A stretch of DNA of 64,000 bases from Candidatus Thioglobus sp. (lineage in GTDB: Bacteria; Pseudomonadota; Gammaproteobacteria; PS1; Pseudothioglobaceae), in contig DUCF01000066.1 in assembly GCA_012959965.1 (NCBI GenBank), positions 5,886 to 69,885 on the forward strand, read 5' to 3'. How positions within the stretch are numbered: the stretch's first letter is position 1; every line of letters starts with the position of its first letter. This document shows positions 20,514 through 28,870 of the stretch, in pieces. The notes beneath the pieces were generated by a model, which was given only the letters and a program-made list of their open reading frames with translations, did not search any database and was not told the DNA's origin. Both the position numbers and the translations under genes were made by a program.

Positions 20514-21827
20514 TTAACAGTCTAACGTATGATCGCGCTCCCACTGGCTTAGATGAGAGGAGTGATCGTCCCACTGACTTTTTTTCATTTTCACGTAAGA
20601 GTCAATTAAGTTGTCTCCCAATCGCTCTCGCAACACATCACTGCCGTCAAGCAAGCGTAGCGCATCAAGTAGGTTACGTGGCAACTGCTTGTAACCTTCT
20701 AAATCTTTGCCAAGCTCGTACATGTTAATATTTAGTGGATCACCCGGATCGCGATTAGCTGCAACCCCGTCAAGACCACAGGCAAGGATAGCTGCTTGCA
20801 TTAAATACGCATTAGCAGCACCATCCATTAAGCGCAATTCAAAACGCCCCGAGTCTGGCACTCGAATCATATGGGTGCGATTGTTGCCACCATAAGTTAT
20901 CGAGCTCGGTGACCAAGTTGCACCTGAATCCGTTCTTGGCGCATTGATGCGCTTATAACTGTTGATAGTTGGGTTGAAGATTGCAGTGAGACGGTCAGCG
21001 CTGTGCATAATGCCGCCAAGAAATTGATAAGCTAAAGGCGATAACCCCAAACCACGAGCATCGTCCTCACCATTAAATAGGTTTTTACTGCCATCCAGAC
21101 TCCAAATGGATAGATGAGAGTGACAGCCGTTTCCTGTTAGATGACTGAATGGTTTAGGCATAAACGTTGCTCTCATACCATGAAGCTCAGCGATAGATTT
21201 AACCATGTACTTGAAAAACACATGACGATCTGCAGTTTTCAGTACATCATCATAATCCCAGTTCATTTCAAACTGGCCGTTGGCATCTTCGTGATCGTTC
21301 TGATACGGATTCCATTCTAATTCGATCATTGCATCACAAATCTGTTTTATCACTGGATACTGGCGCATTAAAGCCTGTTGATCGTAGCAAGGTTTGCTAT
21401 GCTGATCTTTGTCATCAGCGATATTGGTGCCATCACTGTTGATCAAGTGATACTCACACTCCACACCGGTTTTCATGCGAAAGCCCAATTTTTCAGCTTC
21501 AACCAACTGCCTTTTAAGGGCAACTCTTGGCGAGGCCTCAACCGGCTTGCCGTCCATCCATAAATCTGATGCCAACCAGGCAACTTCCTTCTTCCAAGGC
21601 AATTGAATCAAACTGTCAGGATCAGGAATAGCAAACATATCTGGATGCGCAGGAGTCATATCTAACCAAGCAGCAAACCCGGCAAAACCCGCACCATTTT
21701 TTTGCATGCCGTCGATGGCTCTAGTAGGCACCAATTTAGAGCGCAAATTTCCGAATAGGTCAACAAAGCTGATAAGAAAATATTCAATGCCACGTTCAGC
21801 AGCTATCTCACTTAGTTTAATTGTCAT
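20514..21827 (-). CDS. glnT: GlnT-type (type III-like) glutamine synthetase family ligase; candidate gamma-glutamylmethylamide synthetase
   Basis: VECEYHLI, NDHEDANGQFEMNWDYDDVLKTADR, GNGCHSHLSIW, NPTINSYKRINAP, FELRLMDGAANAYLMQAA. Confidence 0.88.
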   Translation of the reverse strand: MTIKLSEIAAERGIEYFLISFVDLFGNLRSKLVPTRAIDGMQKNGAGFAGFAAWLDMTPAHPDMFAIPDPDSLIQLPWKKEVAWLASDLWMDGKPVEASPRVALKRQLVEAEKLGFRMKTGVECEYHLINSDGTNIADDKDQHSKPCYDQQALMRQYPVIKQICDAMIELEWNPYQNDHEDANGQFEMNWDYDDVLKTADRHVFFKYMVKSIAELHGMRATFMPKPFSHLTGNGCHSHLSIWSLDGSKNLFNGEDDARGLGLSPLAYQFLGGIMHSADRLTAIFNPTINSYKRINAPRTDSGATWSPSSITYGGNNRTHMIRVPDSGRFELRLMDGAANAYLMQAAILACGLDGVAANRDPGDPLNINMYELGKDLEGYKQLPRNLLDALRLLDGSDVLRERLGDNLIDSYVKMKKSQWDDHSSHLSQWERDHTLDC

Positions 21828-21872
21828 AAAACCTCCTTTTCCTCTTAAATAGAATATGTATGAATAAAGCTA

Positions 21873-23195
21873 TTAAAAACTACTTTTACCTGGAATCCAG
21901 TTGGTTCCTGCCAATGGCACGCCAGCCATTGCTGCCGCTTCCATTGTCAGTGCCACCATATCCTCTGGCTCCAAGTTATGTACATGACTCTTGCCACAGG
22001 CTCGCGCAAGTGTTTGCAGTTCCAGAGTAAGAACATTAAGATAGTTAGCCAATCGGCGTCCGCCCAGTTCTGGATCCAGCCTTTTGGCAAGCTCAGGGTC
22101 TTGAGTAGTAATACCGGCCGGATCATTGCCCGCTTGATAATCATCCCAAAATCCAGCGGCAGAGCCGAGGGCTTTGTATTCTTCATCGAACTCAGGGCTT
22201 TGGTCACCAAGCGCAATGAGCGCGGCTGATCCAATAGCCACAGCATCAGCACCTAAGGCTAAGCACTTGGCCACATCAGCGCCACTGCGAATACCGCCAG
22301 AGACAATCAATTGTACTTTGCGGTGCATATCCATCTCCACTAAAGCCTCAACAGCCAAGCGTACTGCTGGCATAGTTGGAATACCTACATGCTCAATAAA
22401 AACATCTTGGGTTGCTGCGGTACCGCCTTGCATGCCATCCACAACGACCACGTCAGCGCCCGATTTGACCGCCAAGGTGACATCGTAAAACACACGCGTG
22501 GCACCGACTTTGACATAAATAGGCTTTTCCCAGTTAGTAATTTCTCGTAACTCCTGGATTTTAATTTCCAGATCATCTGGGCCCGTCCAATCGGGGTGAC
22601 GACACGCAGAGCGCTGATCAATTCCTTCAGGAAGGTTTCGCATTTGTGCAACTCTCGGGGAAATTTTTTGTCCGAGTAGCATGCCGCCTCCGCCTGGTTT
22701 GGCGCCTTGACCAAGGACGATTTCAATGGCATCGGCACGTCTCAAGTCATCGGGGTTCATGCCATAACGTGATGGCAAGTATTGATAGATAAGGATTTTC
22801 GAGTGCCCCCTTTCTTCCGGCGTCATACCACCATCACCTGTCGTTGTACTGGTGCCTGCAAGTGTTGCACCCCTACCTAAAGATTCTTTAGCTTGTGCCG
22901 AGAGAGCGCCAAAGCTCATGCCGGCAATTGTAATTGGGGTTTTTAAATGAATTGGATTTTTTGCAAAACGACCCCCCAACACCACTTCAGTGGTGCATTT
23001 TTCACGGTAACCTTCCAAGGGGTAGCGGGAAGTTGAGGCGCCTAAAAATACCAAATCATCAAAACTTGGGAGAGCTCTTTTGGCGCCAAAGCCGCGAATA
23101 TCATAAATACCCGTTCTGGCAGCGCGCTGAATTTCCGCAACCACATGACGTGGAAATGTAGCTGATTCAATTAATGCTGGATTATCTTTACTCAT
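21873..23195 (-). CDS. FMN-binding glutamate synthase-family protein (GlxD/MgsC-like)
   Basis: ITIAGMSFGALSAQAKESLGRGA, GQGAKPGGGGMLLGQKIS, GGIRSGADVAKCLALGADAVAIG. Confidence 0.92.
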   Translation of the reverse strand: MSKDNPALIESATFPRHVVAEIQRAARTGIYDIRGFGAKRALPSFDDLVFLGASTSRYPLEGYREKCTTEVVLGGRFAKNPIHLKTPITIAGMSFGALSAQAKESLGRGATLAGTSTTTGDGGMTPEERGHSKILIYQYLPSRYGMNPDDLRRADAIEIVLGQGAKPGGGGMLLGQKISPRVAQMRNLPEGIDQRSACRHPDWTGPDDLEIKIQELREITNWEKPIYVKVGATRVFYDVTLAVKSGADVVVVDGMQGGTAATQDVFIEHVGIPTMPAVRLAVEALVEMDMHRKVQLIVSGGIRSGADVAKCLALGADAVAIGSAALIALGDQSPEFDEEYKALGSAAGFWDDYQAGNDPAGITTQDPELAKRLDPELGGRRLANYLNVLTLELQTLARACGKSHVHNLEPEDMVALTMEAAAMAGVPLAGTNWIPGKSSF

Positions 23196-23207
23196 GTTCT
23201 TGTCTCC

Positions 23208-23882
23208 TTAGTAGGCGTCAACTTGATCAATATCAAAATTGTATAATTTTCGGGCAGAGCCGTAGCGGCGAAACTCGTCAACATTGTGACCCATCTCGGA
23301 TTGCTTTAATAACTCCTCTAACTGCTCTTTGTGTTCAGCACGCATTTCTTTTTCAATACAATCTGTGCCCAGACTGGCCACCTGGCCACGGACGTATAAA
23401 CGCGCTTCGTAAATAGAGTCGCCCAGAGCGTCACCAGCGTCACCACAAACCACTAAACAGCCAGACTGTGCCATGAAGGCACTCATATGACCGATGTTGC
23501 CGCCGACAACAATATCAACACCTTTCATTGATATGCCGCAGCGTGAGCTAGCATCGCCCTCAATCACAAGTAGCCCGCCGTGTGCTGTTGCGCCAGCGTA
23601 TTGTGAGGCGTTGCCGGTCACGTGGACTTTGCCTGACATCATGTTCTCTGCTAAACCAGGACCTGCATTGCCGTTAATGGCAATGCTTGCCTGTTGATTC
23701 ATACCAGCGCAGTAATAGCCTACATGGCCGTTAATACCAACATTGATGGCCGTGGTTAAGCCCACTGAGACAGCGTGCTTTCCACCAGTATTACTGATGC
23801 TGAACTTGCCTCCAGAAGCGGCTCCTTGCAACGCCTCATTAAGGCTTCTAACAGTGCTTGTATTTAAATTAATTTCTGTCAT
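23208..23882 (-). CDS. GltB C-terminal (GXGXG) domain protein (GlxC/MgsB-like)
   Basis: MTEINLNTSTVRSLNEAL...GHVGYYCAGMNQQASIAINGNAGPGLAENMMSGKVHVTGNAS; repeated beta-helix glycine pattern. Confidence 0.88.
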   Translation of the reverse strand: MTEINLNTSTVRSLNEALQGAASGGKFSISNTGGKHAVSVGLTTAINVGINGHVGYYCAGMNQQASIAINGNAGPGLAENMMSGKVHVTGNASQYAGATAHGGLLVIEGDASSRCGISMKGVDIVVGGNIGHMSAFMAQSGCLVVCGDAGDALGDSIYEARLYVRGQVASLGTDCIEKEMRAEHKEQLEELLKQSEMGHNVDEFRRYGSARKLYNFDIDQVDAY

Positions 23883-23884
23883 GA

Positions 23885-24778
23885 TTAGCTCCTTTTCCAG
23901 CTGTAAATTTGAGTCGGCTCTGGTTCCCAAATACGCGCATTTTCAGCGCCAGGCAAAGTTGCAATGGCACGATACTCAGAGGCCATTGCCGCCCAGTCAT
24001 CTGTTTCTGCCATGATTGCAGGCTTACAACCAACAGGATCTCGCATTACCGCAAAGCCATCCTTAGTACCAATTGCAAAGGTATAAAAACCGTCTAGATC
24101 ATCAATTGCGTGGTTAAGAGCTTGCTCCAAGTCGTCGCCCTCGCTTAAGCGCCAGCTAAGGTAGCCCGCAGCAACTTCGGTATCGTTGTCGGTTGTGAAT
24201 TTAACGCCTCGGCGACGTAAAGTTTCACGCAGACGATTGTGGTTTGATAAGGAGCCGTTATGCACTAAGCACAAATCTTGACCGGTTGAAAATGGGTGGG
24301 AATGTTCGGTTGTAATAGCACTTTCCGTTGCCATGCGAGTATGGCCTAAGGCATGCGTTCCACTCATGCTTTTAATATCAAACTTCTCAATAAAGTCAAG
24401 TGGATCGCCTACACCCTTAAAGACTTCAATATTGGTGCCTGAACTGGTAATACTAAGTTCACTGTAGTTATTATCAAGCCAGTCCTGAACTTCGTCAGCG
24501 CTTGAATTCACAAACAGTACGGCTTGATTGTGCACCACCGCTATTTTTTTAAGGCTAAAAACGGTTTTAATTGCCACTTCAAGAGCATTCCAGTCAAAAT
24601 TTGAATGCTGAGCCAGCACAGAAATTTTGCAACCATTTGTATGAGGGTCTCGGTAAATCGCTATCCCCGCGCTATCCGGTCCACGCTCTGTCATCTCACT
24701 CAACATAGGTGCTATCAGAGCGCCTAATTGAGATTCCAGTGCTGGGTTTTTTATAAACAATCCAACAATTCCACACAT
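23885..24778 (-). CDS. Class II glutamine amidotransferase domain protein (GlxB/MgsA-like)
   Basis: MCGIVGLF with Cys2 nucleophile; MTERGPDSAGIAIY; ALGHTRMATES; HPFSTGQDLCLVHNGSLSNHNRLR. Confidence 0.93.
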   Translation of the reverse strand: MCGIVGLFIKNPALESQLGALIAPMLSEMTERGPDSAGIAIYRDPHTNGCKISVLAQHSNFDWNALEVAIKTVFSLKKIAVVHNQAVLFVNSSADEVQDWLDNNYSELSITSSGTNIEVFKGVGDPLDFIEKFDIKSMSGTHALGHTRMATESAITTEHSHPFSTGQDLCLVHNGSLSNHNRLRETLRRRGVKFTTDNDTEVAAGYLSWRLSEGDDLEQALNHAIDDLDGFYTFAIGTKDGFAVMRDPVGCKPAIMAETDDWAAMASEYRAIATLPGAENARIWEPEPTQIYSWKRS

Positions 24779-24898
24779 ATATAACTCCAAAAAAATAGCC
24801 AGCCTGAATTCATAATCAACTTAATTTTGGCTGCAGTTAAAATTAAATCACGAATAACATTATTTTATTAATCACAAGTCTTTCACTTTATTTTCTAC

Positions 24899-24977
24899 AA
24901 ATGAAAGTTGCCCTAATCAATTAAGGCATAAAGAGAAATAAAAAAAGCCGAAATATCGAGCAAGGCAGCTTTCATTT
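24899..24977 (-). promoter_or_regulatory. Candidate structured 5' leader of the glx/mgs-like operon
   Basis: AAATGAAAGTTGCC (24899-24912) pairs with GGCAGCTTTCATTT (24964-24977), 13/14 plus one wobble; the same TTTCA segment can instead pair with a downstream TGAAAG. Confidence 0.35.
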
Positions 24978-25014
24978 TTAGTGCTTGTTCTGCAATTATC
25001 GTTGTTTTTTTTAT

Positions 25015-25043
25015 TTGACAATAACTAATATATTAAATACACT
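25015..25043 (+). promoter_or_regulatory. Sigma70-like promoter of the lysR-family gene
   Basis: TTGACA (25015-25020), 17-nt spacer, TACACT (25038-25043). Confidence 0.65.
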
Positions 25044-25060
25044 GTTGTGAAATATCAACA
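25043..25060. promoter_or_regulatory. Candidate LysR-family operator
   Basis: TGTTG-tgaaatat-CAACA inverted repeat abutting the -10 element of the lysR promoter. Confidence 0.45.
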
Positions 25061-25073
25061 ATTCTATGATTCA

Positions 25074-25949
25074 ATGCACCTAAACCAACTGCTAATTTTT
25101 TCAAAAATCGCCCAACATAAAAGCTTTACCAAGGCCGCTACCGAGTTACAAGTCGATAAATCAACAGTCAGCAATAATCTCGCGAAACTTGAATCCCGTC
25201 TGGGGGTTAGATTATTAAATAGAAGTACTCGCAGCGTGACTCTTACTGAAGCTGGACAGGGCTATTATCAGTACTGTCAACAGATTGTAGAGACCGCCGA
25301 AGAGGCCGAGCAATTTACCGCTAATCTCGGCAAGGAAGCGGTTGGATTATTACGCGTAGCAGCTTTAAACGATTTTTCACAAATATTCATTCCCAAAGTT
25401 ATCCAGCCATTTATGGAAGCCAATCCGAAAGTTGAAATGGAACTTATACTTGAATATCGAAACACCGATTTAGTTAAGGAACGTGTCGACATTGCTTTGC
25501 GTTTTGGCATTGTACCTCTTGAAGATTCCAATCTCATTTCAAAAAAAATTCTTGATGATGAGTTAGGCCTTTATTGCTCACCTGGGTTTATCGATAAATA
25601 TGGAAAACTTGTGGATGTCAGTCAAATAAACGATTTTGATTTGATTGAGCTTTTTATGGGTCCGCACATCCAACTCCCCATTAAGAAAGGCAATGTCAGC
25701 TATACAATTGATATGAAAGGTAGATTCAAGGTAAATGACTTACTAAGTGCCAAAGATGCTGCGTTATCTGGCTTAGGGATTGCAGCCCTATCCAAACTCC
25801 TTAGTCAGGAGGCGGTTGAGAAAAAACAACTAGTGCCACTACTGACTGACTGGCAATTTCCAAGTGTTGCTGTATACGCAATCTACCCCAGTCGCCAGTG
25901 GATGCCGGCAAAATTAAAAGTTTTTTTATCGTATCTCGAGCAACTATAA
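25074..25949 (+). CDS. LysR-family transcriptional regulator
   Basis: MHLNQLLIFSKIAQHKSFTKAATELQVDKSTVSNNLAKLESRLGVRLLNRSTRSVTLTEAG; Met at 25074 preferred over GTG 25047. Confidence 0.95.
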   Translation: MHLNQLLIFSKIAQHKSFTKAATELQVDKSTVSNNLAKLESRLGVRLLNRSTRSVTLTEAGQGYYQYCQQIVETAEEAEQFTANLGKEAVGLLRVAALNDFSQIFIPKVIQPFMEANPKVEMELILEYRNTDLVKERVDIALRFGIVPLEDSNLISKKILDDELGLYCSPGFIDKYGKLVDVSQINDFDLIELFMGPHIQLPIKKGNVSYTIDMKGRFKVNDLLSAKDAALSGLGIAALSKLLSQEAVEKKQLVPLLTDWQFPSVAVYAIYPSRQWMPAKLKVFLSYLEQL

Positions 25950-25998
25950 ACCTTTGCTGGCAACTAACAAGCCACCAACAAGGGTTTTTATAAATGAT

Positions 25999-27447
25999 TT
26001 AGTACAGCCTTAGATACTCCTCAACTTCCCATTCTGTCACCGCCTGGTGATAGCGATCCCATTCGTCCATCTTGTAGGCGAAGAATTGTTTCATCATCGA
26101 CTCACCCAAAACTTCGCGGGCAAAATCACTCTTTTGTAATGCCTCCAATGCCTCAAGTAAGTTGCGTGGCAACGAAGTAATATTAGCTTCTTTGATTTCT
26201 TCTTTACTCAAGGAATACAAATCCAAATTGAGAGGATCACCAGGGTCGATCTTATTCTTAATACCATCAATCGTTGCCGCTGTTGTTAAAGCAAGTGACA
26301 AGTACGGGTTCATGCACATATCCGCCGCACGATTCTCAATACAAAAACGATTTTGAGGCAAGCGAACCATACAAGAGCGGTTGTTATCACCATAAGCCAT
26401 TTGGGTTGGCGCCCAGGTAACTGTCCCCCCCTCGAATCCACCCACTTTAGGCACCAAGCCATTATAAGAATTCACCGTTGAACAGGCAATGGCAGTAATT
26501 GCATGGCCGTGTTTTAATATGCCACCAATTGCATGGTAGGTCTCTTCTGAAAACTTGCCGTCTTCGCCCTCAAAAATATTACCGCCACCGTCAGTGTCAG
26601 TCAAACTGAAATTAATATGCGCACCAGAGCGCCAATCGCCAATTGTAGGCTTCGGCATAAAGGTAATAAACATACCATGGTTTTTTGCTATCTCTTTTAA
26701 CAAGACTCGCAAGAAAACAAGGCGATCGGCCATTTCAAGAACATTGGTATAAGTAAAGTCTAATTCAAATTGCGAATAAGCACCCTCAGCAACTACGTCT
26801 TTAACACCCCAACCGAGACCGTTCAAGATATCAATCATTTCGCCAAGAAAGCCCATCGATTCAATGCTGTATTCAGCATCATAACCAAAGGCTTGACGGC
26901 GTGGACGAAGACCTTTACCAACAGCAGGGTCATCATCAATAGCCTTAACCGGCTGACCATTCTCCCAACGCATTGCAATAAATTCAGGCTCAATGCCACA
27001 GAAGGCTTTAAAGCCAGCATCTTCGGCATCCTTAACTGCACGTTTAAGTGTTTGACGTGGACAAAGGTTGTAAGGTTTACCCTCCCACCATAAGTCTGCA
27101 AAAACCCAGGCGCAAGTTTCATCCCAAGGGCAAATAACCAGGGTATCCAAATCTGGAACAGGAATTTGATCAGAGTCAGCTGGCCCTAATTCTGGCACAA
27201 ATGAAATAGAGTGGACTGCGAATTGCGGACCTTTGCCCATACATAAGGCTTCAAATTCACACATTGGCACCGGTTTGGTTTTTGGAATGCCAAGTAAATC
27301 AATCCAACAGGATAGAATGTATTTAACACCTGCCTTTTCCAGTTTTTCTTTAGCCTTAATAACGCGCGCTTTCGATGGCAGCGCATCAACCATTGATGTT
27401 GGATATGTATTTGTCATATATTCTCCTAATAACTCGTGTTGATACAA
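25999..27447 (-). CDS. Second glutamine synthetase-family ligase, divergent (gamma-glutamyl-amine ligase-like)
   Basis: 482 aa; GIEPEFIAM, YSQFELDFTYTNVLEMADR, RSGAHINFSL, NRFCIENRAADMCMNPYLSLA; canonical NSYKR replaced by NSYNG. Confidence 0.88.
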   Translation of the reverse strand: MYQHELLGEYMTNTYPTSMVDALPSKARVIKAKEKLEKAGVKYILSCWIDLLGIPKTKPVPMCEFEALCMGKGPQFAVHSISFVPELGPADSDQIPVPDLDTLVICPWDETCAWVFADLWWEGKPYNLCPRQTLKRAVKDAEDAGFKAFCGIEPEFIAMRWENGQPVKAIDDDPAVGKGLRPRRQAFGYDAEYSIESMGFLGEMIDILNGLGWGVKDVVAEGAYSQFELDFTYTNVLEMADRLVFLRVLLKEIAKNHGMFITFMPKPTIGDWRSGAHINFSLTDTDGGGNIFEGEDGKFSEETYHAIGGILKHGHAITAIACSTVNSYNGLVPKVGGFEGGTVTWAPTQMAYGDNNRSCMVRLPQNRFCIENRAADMCMNPYLSLALTTAATIDGIKNKIDPGDPLNLDLYSLSKEEIKEANITSLPRNLLEALEALQKSDFAREVLGESMMKQFFAYKMDEWDRYHQAVTEWEVEEYLRLY

Positions 27448-27449
27448 AC

Positions 27450-28001
27450 TTAAAGGTTTTCGTGTGACTTTAACAAAAACTGATTTTTAAAGGTTGTTAA
27501 TCCTTTCATTACTTCTACATTGTTGATATCGTCTTTATTAAAACAATGTTCGTCGAGAAAACGGCATAAGGTGTCATCGCTATTCGAAACAATTTCCACC
27601 AAAAGGTCGTAACGCCCAGTAACCCAGATAATAAAAACAATTTCAGGACAATCCTGCAACCTCTTAGCAACCGCCCCAGGGCTTGAAGTAGGCGCAACCT
27701 TAATACCCAACATCGAATCTGTTGCATAATTAATTGCAGAAGGATCAACCAAGGCTTTTATTTGCAAAACTCCAGCATCTTTCATTCGATTCACACGATT
27801 TCTCACCGTGCCTTCGGAAACATCCAGCGCTGTGGCTATCTCTTTAAAGGGTAAGCGTCCATCCATCTCAAGCATGCCAATAATTTGTTGATTTAATTTA
27901 TCACCCAAAGTATCTCTTGATGGGATACGTAGCAATTGATCGCCACCATTCACGTCGGCTGTTTGATTCAAAGACATAACAGGTTTGCTAGAATTATTCA
28001 T
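27450..28001 (-). CDS. Lrp/AsnC-family transcriptional regulator
   Basis: LNQQIIGMLEMDGRLPFKEIATALDVSEGTVRNRVNRMKDAGVLQIKALVDP; RAM-like C-terminus (VFIIWVTGRYDLLVEI). Confidence 0.95.
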   Translation of the reverse strand: MNNSSKPVMSLNQTADVNGGDQLLRIPSRDTLGDKLNQQIIGMLEMDGRLPFKEIATALDVSEGTVRNRVNRMKDAGVLQIKALVDPSAINYATDSMLGIKVAPTSSPGAVAKRLQDCPEIVFIIWVTGRYDLLVEIVSNSDDTLCRFLDEHCFNKDDINNVEVMKGLTTFKNQFLLKSHENL

Positions 28002-28016
28002 TAATAGTCCTTAGTT

Positions 28017-28412
28017 CTATGGCATATCTTCTGGATCAATGCCCGGAACAAAAGTGATGCCAGCTTGTTGCTTCCAATCGTGGGGATAAGCCGCATAAAA
28101 AATCACGCATTTTTCATCACACTCATAAGCAATGTGATTGTCGCGAGGAATATAGAGAACATCACCTGGTGAGCATGTATAGGACTTTCCATCACAAGTC
28201 AGTCTAAACTCACCTTCCATACAATAAATAATTTCATCACAAGTCAGGTCCCATGGGACCGACACTTGATTCAAGAAATTAAGCCCGCCACACATTGTGT
28301 CACTGACGTTGCTTGTGACAAATGGTTTGATATAGGACTTTCCTGGCTCTAAAGTATGCAGACGATTTTCAATATCGCTAAATTTATACAACTTGGGTGT
28401 TTTATCACTCAT
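28017..28412 (-). CDS. Cupin-domain protein
   Basis: WDLTCDEIIYCMEGEFRLTCDGKSYTCSPGDVLYIPRDNHIAYECDEKCVIFYAAYP. Confidence 0.9.
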   Translation of the reverse strand: MSDKTPKLYKFSDIENRLHTLEPGKSYIKPFVTSNVSDTMCGGLNFLNQVSVPWDLTCDEIIYCMEGEFRLTCDGKSYTCSPGDVLYIPRDNHIAYECDEKCVIFYAAYPHDWKQQAGITFVPGIDPEDMP

Positions 28413-28427
28413 CTTTTTCTCCTAGAT

Positions 28428-28850
28428 TTAGTTTGGATTAATGGTTTCGTTTAATTCAACAACATAGCCGTCAGGATCTTTCAAGAAAGCTAAAATTCTT
28501 GTCCCATGACTCATTGGACCAGGTGGTGCTATGATTTCAGCACCTTGCGCAGTGAGGTCTTCAAAAGCTTTATGTACATCTGGGGTTTCAATGCAAAGAT
28601 GGCCCCAGCCATTGCCCTTGTCGTAGTGCCCTTCTTGGTCCCAGTTATGAGTTAACTCCAAGGTTGGGAATTCTGCTTCGGGGCCATAACCAATAAAAGT
28701 ATTGGTGTAACGGCCACCTGGATAGTCGGTCTTTCTTAACACCTGCATTCCTAAAATATCGCAGTAAAAATGGATAGACTTATCTAGATCCAACACCCTG
28801 ATCATTGTGTGGGCCAGTCTATAATTCGGTTTTTTATTCTCTTCAAACAT
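28428..28850 (-). CDS. gloA: Glyoxalase/VOC family protein, lactoylglutathione lyase-like
   Basis: YRLAHTMIRVLDLDKSIHFYCDILGMQVLRKTDYPGGRYTNTFIGYG; LELTHNWD; GWGHLCIETPDV; FLKDPDGYVVELNE. Confidence 0.9.
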   Translation of the reverse strand: MFEENKKPNYRLAHTMIRVLDLDKSIHFYCDILGMQVLRKTDYPGGRYTNTFIGYGPEAEFPTLELTHNWDQEGHYDKGNGWGHLCIETPDVHKAFEDLTAQGAEIIAPPGPMSHGTRILAFLKDPDGYVVELNETINPN

Positions 28851-28870
28851 TAATTAACTCCTAGTTTTGT

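Noticed and set aside
20514-24778. Complete N-methylglutamate pathway for methylamine oxidation
   Set aside because: mgdABCD dehydrogenase genes are not in the window; only the GMAS/MgsABC-like part can be supported.
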